In this document: in pieces, positions 37,393 to 49,100 of the stretch
Layout: every line of letters starts with the position of its first letter
How positions within the stretch are numbered: the stretch's first letter is position 1
NCBI GenBank assembly: GCA_027625915.1
Contig: JANTQA010000029.1
Coordinates: forward strand, 7,688,001-7,752,000
Reading direction: 5' to 3'
Source of the DNA: Anaeramoeba flamelloides
Lineage: Eukaryota > Metamonada > Anaeramoebidae
Length of the DNA: 64,000 nt
Position numbers and translations under genes: made by a program
The notes under the pieces: generated by a model
Seen by the model: only the letters and a program-made list of their open reading frames with translations
The model's database searches: none
What the model was told of the DNA's origin: nothing

Positions 37393-38929
37393 CTATGGTT
37401 AATACCAAGTCACAATTTAAGTTTAAAATTTAAAAATCATATGGATTTTTTTAAAAAAATATTCAAGAAAACAAAAATTTTAATGATAAAAAACATTTAT
37501 GTTTGAAATTTTTAATATATTTTCATCTTGCTTGTTTTGTTTTCTTTTTCTTTTCATTTTACCATTTTCCTTATTATTATAATTCATATTCATTAAACTT
37601 TAAGGGATCAGTCTTCTACGACAACAAGGATAAATTTTAAAATATGTTATTGGCGGTATTCTCTACTTATAAATTTTGTATATGCCAAGTGTCAAAAAAT
37701 TATGATCTACTTTGAAACCCCAAAAAAGAAAATTAGTTTAGTGAGATCATTTTTTTTTTTCCTATTTTTTCTGAAAAAGAAAACTATTTAAATTCATTTT
37801 ATTTCTCACATTATAACAAGTTTTTACCACGTTTATTACCATTTCGATCATTATTACACAACATAATATAAAAAGTTTTTGTTAGCAGTAATATTAATAA
37901 AAAGATTTTTTTTCTTTTTTGAGATAAAACTTTTGGTTAACCAAAAAAAAAAATGATATATATTCAACCGATTGGATAATAATTGTATTTTTTTAAGAAG
38001 GATAGTTATAATAATTAAAGTTTTAAAGTCATTTAAAATTTTTACCAAGAAATTTTATTTTTGTTCAAAGATGAAATTTGATTTTTCAAAATAAAATTTT
38101 CTTGAAGATATTTGGGAATTATAGTAATTTTATCCACAAATTTCAAAATCATTTTTTTTCTTACAAAAATGATTTGAATTATTATAAGGATTCTTGTGAA
38201 TAAGACCAAACAGTTTGTTAAAAAAATTTTTATTGAATTTTTTATCTCATTCATTTGAAAACAAGAAATGAACTTTTATAAAACATTGTGGATATAAAAA
38301 CAAATTTTGCTTAATAGATCTCAATTTAATTGGGAAACTTTTGTTAAGCTTCTATCAAATATTCATTTATTTGTCCATCAACACTACAGTTAGTTTTATT
38401 GGTCACGATTTAAATTGAAAGATTAATATTAAAAAGAATAACCAAAGAAAAAAATTTTTACTAGATTAATACTTTCAAACATAAAACGAAAAATATGTAT
38501 TATGACATTTTCAAGAATTAACTAAAGTGTGAATAAAAATATCGGGTTACTTTGTTTCGTTGTAAATTGAAAACATGTAAATTTTGGATTTAAAAAAGAT
38601 GCCCAAATTAAGAAATACTTTAAAGGGGGTTAACTCATCCCTTTCATCAGTATAAAGATTTATTACAAAATAAAATTTTTTTCAGAGATCTTGAAAGATT
38701 TCATTTTATTTTTAAAAAATACTTCTCCCTTAAATAAATTTTTTTAATTTTTTAATTTTGAAAAAATTTGTTGTAATTTTTTAAAAATAAATAGAAAAAT
38801 ACAAATATTACAAAAATATATTATTACTTTGTCTAGTATAAGAATTATATATATTAACTTTGTTTCTGAAAAATTAACCAAAAAAAAAATACTACATTTT
38901 TTTCAAATATCAAAGATTTTTTATCAATG
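37393..38929. other. Rab11 3' flank and spacer, no gene seen
   Basis: AT-rich with short frames only (37854-38254 minus). Nothing else supported. Confidence 0.4.
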
Positions 38930-39405
38930 AACTTTGAAGAATACATTAGAAATAAGTAGAATAAAAGCATCAGAGAATAATTGATATCCTCCTGAAACAA
39001 AAATAAAAAATCAATAGATTTTCTTAAAAATAGAAAAAATCAAATTCTTATGGGAAATATACGAGAAAAAAAAACAATGTTCATTTTGATCTCTAACTGA
39101 AGATCAACCAAAATACCAATAGAAATCAAAATGATTTCTCTACAATCATTTTTACTTTATCAAGAAAATTAGAAAAACACATTTTTACCAAGTGACTATC
39201 GATCTTGCAATAAAAAAAAAAATTGGTAACTTTATAACTTTTTTTAAAATAAATCGAAAAAAAAAAAAATTTAAAATGTGAAAAAATGGGAAAAAATAAT
39301 TTCAATTTTGAAATTCCCAAAATTAACATTTCTTTAATATCCATCCAAATAATTCAAACTCATGAAATTTTTTCATTATACTCAAGCCTCTTTGACTGGA
39401 AAATG
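38930..39405. repeat. Dispersed repeat family H, copy 1
   Basis: About 480 bp matching 54565-55050 in the same orientation. Shared landmarks in order: AGAAATAAGTAGAATAA, AAATCAATAGATTT, ATTTTGATCT, GAAATCAAAAT.ATTTCTCT, ATTTCAATTTTGAAATT. No clear ends or conserved frame. Family unknown. Confidence 0.6.
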
Positions 39406-39566
39406 TTTTACAATTAATAGATACTGATTCAGTAAGTAAATAATATTATACTAAAATTTAAATTACTAATTTACCAATAGAGATACTTCAAAATCGAATT
39501 TTCAATGAAACCAAAAAAAAAACCCTCTTTTTTGTATAATACCTAACACTGACTTTTCAAAAAAAA

Positions 39567-40238
39567 GAGTATAGAAATTTTCAATAATTATTCATAATTG
39601 AATCAAGTTTATTGTAGTATTATTCTAAAAAATAGGATTCTCTTTAAAACATAAAAAAAAATACCCAAATAGGGATTTAAAATTCATCAAAACAAAACAA
39701 TAACAATTAAAATTAAATATTTTAAAAATTGATGAGCCCTTTTATTTGAAATGAGAAATCTTGTTTTATAAATTGTATGGGGACGGGAGATTATAAAATC
39801 GAAAAAAACTGTTGAATAGGGTGAATTGTTGAAAAGTTCTTTAGATTTTATTGATAACTCTTTAAACATCAAACTTTTGTTCTTTAAAGTCTCATTTCCT
39901 ATATAAAGTCGTAATTCATCTGGGTATTTTGTTCGAATTGTTTTTTTTTTTTTTGGCCATATTTTCTTTGTTACATACAGAAATCCAATAATGGTATTTC
40001 TTAATTCATATATTTAATTCATTCGAAATCAAATTTAAACTGTTTCTATTTTTCTAATGACAGATTATTTCCAAATTGGTTTCTTCTTATCTGGTGTTTT
40101 CATTTTACAATTGTTCATAACTCATCAATAAAAAAAAAAAAAACAATGAAAAAATGAATAATTCAAATGAAAATCACCAATAAGTAATTCTCTTATTAAC
40201 AATCAAATTCGATAGTATTAGTGATTTGAGAGGTGTAA
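39567..40238 (-). repeat. Dispersed repeat family G, copy 2
   Basis: Second copy of the repeat at 29206-29900. It lacks the internal TA run and keeps the same minus-strand protein-like segment (TIRTKYPDELRLYIGNETL and KTRFLISNKRAHQFLK). The two copies agree at most positions, so the insertions are not very old. Confidence 0.6.
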
Positions 40239-42325
40239 CCTTTTTTTTTTTTGAAAAGGGGTTTGTTTATCTATGTATATCTCTCTATATAGAAATCATA
40301 ATGCAAAACTTTTTACCCACCTTCAAACATAAATTGGTAAAAAAAAATATATTTACAAATATTCAAGAACCTAAAGTATTATATCTTATTAAGAATTCAC
40401 TTTTGAATTATTGTAAATGTAATACAGCCGGATATTTTAAAAATTAAAAAAAAATAAAACCAAAAACTAAAAAAAAGTGAGCTACTATTTTAGAAATGAG
40501 AATTACAGTTTTTTTTAACTGAAATTTCACAGAAAAAATGTTAACAAGGAAATTTTAATTAGGTAATTGAATTAATTTGAAAAGAAATTCCAAATTCTCA
40601 ATTTTTTTAAGTTAAATTTGTATTTTGAAAGTTATTTTTTCCTTCCAACTTGAGTTTTTTACAATAAAGGAGAAAAAAAAAATAAAAAAAATCCAACCAA
40701 ATGAAAAACAAAAATTTGAAAAAATGATCCGATTCTAACAATTAGAAAAAAAGATTCTGATCTAAAAAATGATTTTTTTTTTTGGAATTAATGAAAAAAA
40801 CAAAAAAACATTTTCAATGAAATTATAAAGTTTATCAACATTTTTGAGTGATAAACCCCATTTCACTCAAAGTGGCCCAGTTAAAAATGAAAAATTCACT
40901 TTATTTTTAAAAAATCAACCAACTTATTGTTTAGAAATAAGAGAAACAATAAACATCGGATTAGAGTTCATATTCATAAAAAAATAATAACTGAAACAAT
41001 AAATTTTTGAAAAAAATAAAACGTTAAAAAAAATTTATACATCTTCATTGAAGGGTTAATTAAAAATTTCTCAAATTTTTACGAAAATTCCAATGGTTTG
41101 ACAAAAAGATTTTTTAATATCAAATATATTAATTTTAAAAGAAATTACAAACTCGACAATTTTCTCAATTTAATTCAATGTTTTCAAAATTTTTTTTTTA
41201 AAATTGACTTTTGAAAAAAAATGAAAGAAAAAAGAAAAAGAATGAAAAAAACCAAAAATTTTATCAAAAAAAAATGTTCAAACAATAAAATATTGAAGAT
41301 TCAACTCTGGTTTGCTTTTATTTTTTTCACAAATAAAGTCACGAATTATATTTAAAGTTTTTCTATCTTGTAGTACCTAAAAAATCTTGTTTCTGTAAAG
41401 TTCTAACAATTACAATTTTTCAAAATATGGAAATTTGTCGTCCTGTTGATTCAAAAAACAACCCAATAACGGGGTTCGTGTGTCGTCTACTCCAGTTGAA
41501 GGTATTTACTTTCATGAGTTTCTCAACTTCAATACTGGTAATGTCTTACCTCAACTGAATGGCTCTATTATCTCGCCAAAAACTATTAATTTTTTAGTTA
41601 ATAAGAAGTAATTATCTATCGATTGTATAATATTGAACATAGCCAATTGTTAACCAATAAAACTTTTATGTTTCAAAATCAGAAAATTGTAATTAACCAA
41701 CAAACAAGGAAATGAAGATTTAAAAAGTAATTTTTTCTTTTTATAGTTATTCACCAACAATAATTACAGCCGTTTGAAACCTACCGTGAAATTTGACATC
41801 CATCGAAATTGACTTTTTGTCTCTGTTAAATACAAAAAAAAAATCTTGGGTTATACGCGATCATATATATTTTATGGTTTGACATAGGTTTTTTAAAAAA
41901 ATTTCTTATTTGAAAGAATGAGAAAAAAATCTTATTGTTAAGGAAATAAATCCAAAAATTCCAAACAAAGCTTCCAAAGATCGACGGATCTAATTTAATA
42001 ATTTCTTTGAAATGGTCTTAGCTTTTGATTTCAAGGTGTTTAGAAATTATGGATCCACCAAAAACCTGAAAATTTTTTCCAAATTATTGATCATTTAGAA
42101 GGTTTGTAGTGTAAATTCAAATTTTAATATTTTCTCAAAGGGTAATTTTTGTTCTATTATAAAATGTCATGCTTTGTAATAGGCTACCACATAACCATAA
42201 AAACCTGTCATAAAATGAAAAGTATGATACAGAAAATGAATTTTTTGTTTATCAAAGATTTCATGGTAGGGTTGGAACTCCTGTTTAAGTTAATATTAAA
42301 TGGGTTCATAGTTGTGGAATTATAA
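40239..42325. other. Spacer with possible relics, no clear gene
   Basis: Mostly AT-rich. At about 41435-41610 the plus strand has an unusually complex stretch whose frame reads RVSSTPVEGIYFHEFLNFNT for about 50 codons. At about 41767 a single MITE-like end, CAGCCGTTTGAAACCTACCG, follows TA. Neither can be assigned. Confidence 0.35.
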
Positions 42326-42640
42326 TTAAGCACAGATCAAAATGAAATGTTGCTCTTTGCGAAAGATCCTGATAATCGTCACGGCTACAGCTTTGATTTG
42401 AATCAAGTCTAACACTATTATTTTTGATTTTGGTTTTGTTTTGGGTTTTTTCTTTTTCTTTTCTTTTTCTTTTTTTGTTCCTTTGTTGATTGTTTTGTTT
42501 GTAGGGTAATTTATTGATTGTTCAAGTTCACTATCGCTGTTTAAACTAAAGGCTTCAAATTGACTATCACCAGAACCAGAAAATGAATTTACTTCTTGAT
42601 ATGTTTTTTTTTGTTTTTTGTTATTTTGTTTTTGTTTTGG
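42326..42640 (-). pseudogene. Coding-like segment, possible exon or relic
   Basis: 105 codons open between stops on the minus strand with no usable ATG. The central part reads like normal protein (VNSFSGSGDSQFEAFSLNSD), then a Lys-rich run (KKEKEKKKKKPKTKP). This Ser/Asp then Lys pattern looks like the disordered parts of the other proteins here. No neighbouring exon was found, so it is either an isolated exon of a lost gene or a relic. Family unknown. Confidence 0.3.
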
Positions 42641-42997
42641 TTAAGAGAAATGAAAAGTTCTTATTAAAGAGTCTACTTGTAAAATTGCAATTTTTTGTTT
42701 TTTTGTTGAAATCATACAAGCAAAAGTTTTGATTTAACGATCTAATTTGTTTTTGTTTAAATGTTTTTCTTATTTTGTTTTTTTTTTTGTCTTGTGTTTT
42801 GGTGTTTGTGGTACAATACTTGAAAATTATTTTACAAAATGAAAAATAAAAACCCTTATAATTTAGAATTCTTTGTCACAAAGATTAAATAGAGGCTTTT
42901 ATAAATATTATAACAGTTTTTTGTTTTTGTTCATTGTTTTATTCAAGAATGTGTATTGACTACCCCGTTGAATTTTTAAGCCACTGTTTAGAATTTA

Positions 42998-43443
42998 CTT
43001 CTTTGAGAACTCTATTTAAAAAAGAAAAATCGAAGAAAATGAAGTGAAAATCTTTACTGATTTATTATGCAATTAATGAGAATAAATTTTAAAATAGAAA
43101 ATCAATCATACTGATTTACAATTAATATAAGTTCTACTGAAAACGTTAGTTTCTTTTTAATCATCAGAAAAAGAGAAGAAATTTTTTCTCTTTAATTTGA
43201 CTCATTCCAGTTTTTTTAAAGATTGAAACTATTAATTCATTTTTCACAAGCTACTTTAAAATTCCAGACAAGTAGTCTAATAGTCCAAAAAGGTTAAATT
43301 ATATCACATTTCTATTTAATAATGGGGGTTGTAGTCCTGAAATTAGCTTCTCAAAGAATTAAGATGAAATTTGTAGGTCTTTTTTGAAAAGGAAAATGGA
43401 AAATCGAGTGAAAATTTTTTCCCATTTATTATTCAAATACCAG
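42998..43443. mobile_element. Two damaged MITE fragments, CTGGTATTTG family
   Basis: At 42998-43062 an inner fragment (CTTTGAGAACTCTATTTA, GAAGTGAAAAT) is recognisable. At about 43321-43443 the right half survives and ends CCCATTTATTATTCAAATAC then CAG, with TA outside. The left ends are gone. They lie 0.5-1 kb upstream of the spatacsin start. Confidence 0.55.
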
Positions 43444-43997
43444 TATCAAAATTTCTGTTGATTTTAAAATCATTTCCTTAACAATTAATCACAATTGTGA
43501 TTTTTAGCTGAGATCCAGAAACTCATTGTAAAATAATCATTCATCAAAACAAAAATTCCTATTTGTTACTTTTTAGTTTTTTCTCTCAATAAAAATAACC
43601 AATCCATTTTGATTTTACCACCAAATAATAAAAAAACACCTGTTAACTTCAACAATCATTCCAGTGTTTTTAAATAGCTGTTTTCCGAATTTTTAGAGTC
43701 CTTAACCTCAACAATATTGAATTCTTGTTCAACGATAAAGTAATAAAAAAATTTGTTAAATAGAGAATAAAAATTTTACGAGTCAACCAAGAAAACGAAA
43801 ATAGACCATTTTCTCTTTCTTAGTTTGTATAACTTTTATTGGAAAAATTATTTTGTTTTGTAATTTTCTGTTTATCATTTTTCTTTTTAATTTGCAAGAA
43901 TCAACTTCTTGCTTCTTTCTTTTTAAAAAAAATAAAATTTTTGTTTTTTCCAAAAGAAACCTTCTAATTTCCAACAACACTTTGTGATCCAAAAACA

Positions 43998-46139
43998 ATG
44001 AAAAATTACAAACTTGCACTGAAAAAAATACCAACCGCGCTAAAAACAATTCAAGAAGCAAAATTAACAAACGAGTTTTTGCTTTATAAAACCGAAAAAG
44101 GAGCAATAGGAATTTTTCGCAATGGTACAACAAAGCTTGAAAAAGCAGTTAACAAATTAGAAATCAAATGTGAAGATTCAAATTACCATTTAGTAAACTT
44201 GGGTTTAGATAAATTGCACAACAATGTGTACAAATTGGTTGTACTAAAAAAAAAAAGAAATGAATTAATTTGTGTAACGATTTATGGTGATATAAAAAAT
44301 GAAAAAGAAATTGTAATAAAAGATCTTCGAAATTCTGAAAAGAAGACAAACATTTCCTTTGATCACGAAACAACCGAAGAAACAAGCAACCCAACAATTC
44401 TTATTCAAAATTATTTTTTACTTTCTATTTTTCAAAATGACAATCCATCTCTTTTTAAACAAAACTTCCCGAACAATAACAACAACAACAAAAACGAGAA
44501 CAACAAAAATGAGAACAACAATAACAATAACAACGACAACATCAATAACAACGACAACAACGACAACAATAACGACAACAACGACAATAACAACAATGAA
44601 GAGAGTATTAAAAAAGATGATCAAAAAGAAGAACATGAAGATGAAGGCCAAAACCAAAAATGTAAACAGAATCAAAAAACAGTAGACTCTTTGCATTTTC
44701 GACAAAATAAGAACAAAAAAATCTTAATTTTTTCATTAAACCAGAACAAAATAATATTAGTATACTCTATTGCCAAAAAAGAAATCAGGTTTGAAAAAAA
44801 ACTTGAATTTGAAACAAGACCAACTATCGTTAAATTTTCAAATGAAATTTGTTATTCATTTTTCCAAAATGAAAATAAATTTTGTGTCCAGCATTTAATG
44901 GCAAATGTATCACAAAAAATCAAGCCAATTAATTTAAAAAAAGAATTGAATATCAGCCAAGTCTATAATTTTACATTTTTATTAAATAATTCAAAAATAA
45001 TTTTTTTTTGTAAAAAGATTGAAAACAATTCAAAGCCAAAACAAGAAATTCTAATTTTCAATTTAAATTTATTTTTTGAATTTCATCCACAATTTGTTCA
45101 AACCACGATTAATAAAAAAGTGAAATTAACAAAAAAAAAATCTATAAATATATTAAATAAGAAATCAAGTATATTAAAAAAACCAAAATATTCAAACTAC
45201 CAATCATTTTTATTAAATAAAGAGAACAATAATTTAAATAATGGAAATGAAAAAAGAGGTTTCGATATCAAGAATTATTATAATTTAATCAATTATTCTA
45301 ATTTGGATTTTTCTTTACAAACATTAAATAAAAATCACAAATGTAATGGATTTCGCAAAATGAATGAAAAATCAAATTCATTAAAGAAATATTATATTAC
45401 TAAGGTTAGCATTAATAAAGAAATACCCACAACTAGTGAAATTTATTATTATTCTTCTTCGTTGCTTTTTATTAATCAAAACGATTCAAAAGAAAAAGAA
45501 ATATTATGGTATCCATTACATAGCAACAAAGATCAAAAAGAAAATGATAAAGAGAATAATAAAAATAATGAAAATCAAAACGAAAATGATAATCAGAATG
45601 AAAATGAAAATGAAAATGAAAATGAAAATGAAAATGATCAAAAGGATAACAAGACAAATTTACAATTTATAAAAATAACAGATAATATTATTGTTGGAAA
45701 ATCAGATTCAATTCTTATACTATTATCAAAAGAACAAATTTCTCTTCAAATTTTTGGACAAAATAAAAAACAAATCTTAAAAAATTTAATCATTTCACAA
45801 CCCATTGGAATTTTTAATAAAATTCAAAAAATTAATAATTGGGAAAATAATGATTCTAATTATTTTTATTTCCAAACCGCAATAAAATTAAAAAATTTCC
45901 AATTAATTAAAGATTTATTATCACAATTTGATTTCGAGTATAAGATTAGGTGTTTTAATTATCTTTATGAAAAAATTAAATCACAATTAAATAATCAAAA
46001 GGATAATAATATTAGTTTGACCAATAAAAAAAAAAAATCAACAAAATTTTCAATTTTTTTTCAAAATTTAATTAATTTATCAATAAATGAAATTATAAAA
46101 TTAATAAATAATAAAATTTCTTTCTATAAAAATGAAAAT

Positions 46140-46180
<41 letters not shown>

Positions 46181-49100
46181 TGAAAATAAAAATGAAAATA
46201 AAAATGAAAATAAAAATGAAAATAAAAACGAAAACAGAACTAAAAAAGAAAAAGAAAATGAAAATTATGTGCAAGATCAAAATATGAAAATTTGTATGAA
46301 TTTATTAATTAACTTTCGAAATATCAAAAAACAATTTGAAAAACAACACCATAAAAAGAAAAAGAAAAAAAAGACAAGGAAAAAAAAAATAAACAATAAA
46401 AAGAATAATAATAATAATAACAGTGATAAAAATAGCCAATCTGACCACAGTAATAACAGCACCAACGAAACTAATAACAAAAACGAAATAGAAACCAATA
46501 ATAAAGATCAACTTAACGTATATTTGAAAAAATATTTCCCAGAAATACCAAAAGAATTTCCTTTAATTACCTTAATGATGAGCGGACTAATAAAGGGCGA
46601 AATTTCACGAGTCATTGCAGTACTTGAAAAATTAAGACCAGAATTATTTCGAAATTTAAATTATAATTTTGAAAAAAATCCAAAAAATGCATTAAGTTTA
46701 TTGACTGAATTAAGTCTTAGAATCATATATTATTTAATAAAAGAAAAAGACAATAAGGAATTTAATTTAGATTTAATTTTTTTTGCTTTTAAAAATTCAA
46801 AAATAAATGAACTCAATAATTTGTTAAATATTACTACAAATCCAAAAATTAGAAATTATTGTTTTTTAGAACTAAAGAAATTAAAAAACATTAAAGACAA
46901 TGATTTATTAAATTTAATAAATATTTTGGAAAATTGTAACTACAATTCAATTATTTCATCAATGGAACTAAATCATTATCAAGAAACAATAAAAGGTTGG
47001 GATTTAGAAAATATTAATAATAATCAATTTAATTTGGTTTTTAAACCAATTATTGAAAGTTTAAAAAATGATCAAATTTGGAAATTATTTTCAAAAAATT
47101 TAAATAATGAAAATAAAACTGATAATAATAGCAATAATAAAAAATTAATTTTTAGATTATTTCATTTAAAAAATTTGTCAATGAATTTTTTAATCAGAAT
47201 TTTATTTCAAATGAAAGGAATTGAGTTTATTAACAATTATTCAAGTATTAAGGGATTTAAAAACAAAAACATAAATTTATTTTGGATAATAATTTTAAAG
47301 CATATTATAGAACATCACGATTTGAAAAAATTTCAAAAAATTATCCAAATAATTCCAAAGGAAATTTTAGCAAATAATAATTTTCAAAAAATGATGAATC
47401 AAGAAATTTTTCAATTCACAAATAATTCTATTAAACAAAAATTTCAAAATTATTTATTTAATGAAAGAAATATTTTCTACAATCAATTTGATGATGATCA
47501 CGAAAAAGAAAATGATGAAGAAAAAATAAATCAAGAATTTTTTAAAAAGATCACAAAATTTAATTTATTATTTACTAATAAAAATAATTTTAATAAGCAA
47601 TTAATTGATAATTTTGATTTATATTTTTATAATTATTGTATTAATAATAATTTTTTCAAAATTTTTCAATCATATTTTATCGATAATCAAAGGAAATTAT
47701 TTGATCAACCCAATAATAATAATAATAATAAATTGCTTTGGATGAATTGGCTGTTTTCAAATTCATTATTAAAAAAAATTCACATTAATAATATGAATAA
47801 TTTGATAATTAAACATAGTTTTAATAATATTTCTTTTTTGAAAAAAACTAAAATTAATTCTTTAATTGAAATGTTGAAATTAAAAAATAACCATTTTGTT
47901 AAAATATGCACAATAATTTATATTAATTTAATTCATAATTTCCAAATGGTTAATCTAGTAGAAATAAAAAAAATATTGCAAAATAATTTAATAACTTTAT
48001 TTAATTTTATTTATTCAAAAAAACAACAATTGACAACAGGATTTATTAACCAATTAATAAATAAATACTTGTTAAATTATGATAATAATAATAATCAAAC
48101 TAATAAAGAAAATATGCATCTTGAAAAATTAGATTTTAATTATTATTTCAAAAATAATAAATTAATAAATAGCTTTAGTTCTTTAAATAAACTTATAAAT
48201 GAGAATAATTTAATCAAAACTGATATTGAAAAACAATTATTTGATTCTATTATATTAAATTTTGAAGATGAAAAACAAATTTATAATTATTATTTATTAT
48301 TTGAATTGAATAATTTCAATTCTGATAAATTACTTTTATATATACACTGTCTACAGATTATTAAAAAAAACAACAGTAATATTAATTTAGAAGAAATCAA
48401 AAATTTAATTATTAATCAAACTCCAAAAAATTTACAATTATTTGCAACTTATTTAATAAAATCAATAAATTTTAATAACCAATCACATAATGAATTATTA
48501 AATAATTTTTGGATTCATAATAATTTAAAAATTGATTTGAATTATTTTAAAAACTTTATTGTAAATAATAATTGGATTAATTTTTTTTCAAAATTAAATA
48601 ATAAATTTATTAATAAAAATGATTTAAGTAAATTAATAACAAAGGAATTTACAAACAGTCAATTAATTTCCCATTTAAATATTTTTTAAAAAGCAATTAT
48701 TAAATAATAATGATAATGATAATAATGATAATGATAATGATAATAATAAAGATAATGATGATAATAATGATGATAATAATAAAATTAAAATAAATTTAAA
48801 TATATTTAAATTAATGAATTTAAAAAAAGAAATTATCAATGATATTACTTTTTAAACAAAAAATTATTCTATAAATTAATAATTCAACAAAATCCAATTT
48901 ATTTAATTTTTTTAAATAACCATTTTAATTTTAATACAATAGAAAATATTTTTATTTATCTCTGTAGCTTAAAATTTAAATTATTAAAAAAATATTTAGA
49001 AAAAAATTATTTATTAAATAATAATAAAGAAATTGTTACAAATATAACAAAAGGAAATTTAAATGATATTACCAAAATTTTAATACAATATAAAGAAATA

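Noticed and set aside
41430-41620. Plus-strand complex stretch with RVSSTPVEGIYFHEFLNFNT
   Set aside because: About 50 codons after a stop, no start and no partner exons; kept only as a remark in the spacer entry.
44359-44705. Thr-rich and Val/Ile-rich frames overlapping the start of spatacsin
   Set aside because: Out-of-frame and antisense readings of the Asn/Asp codon repeat.
48690-48842. An intron in spatacsin bridging the frame break
   Set aside because: No GT donor near 48680 and no AG acceptor near 48843 fit, while the segment itself is open and codes Asn/Asp-rich protein like the rest of the gene.
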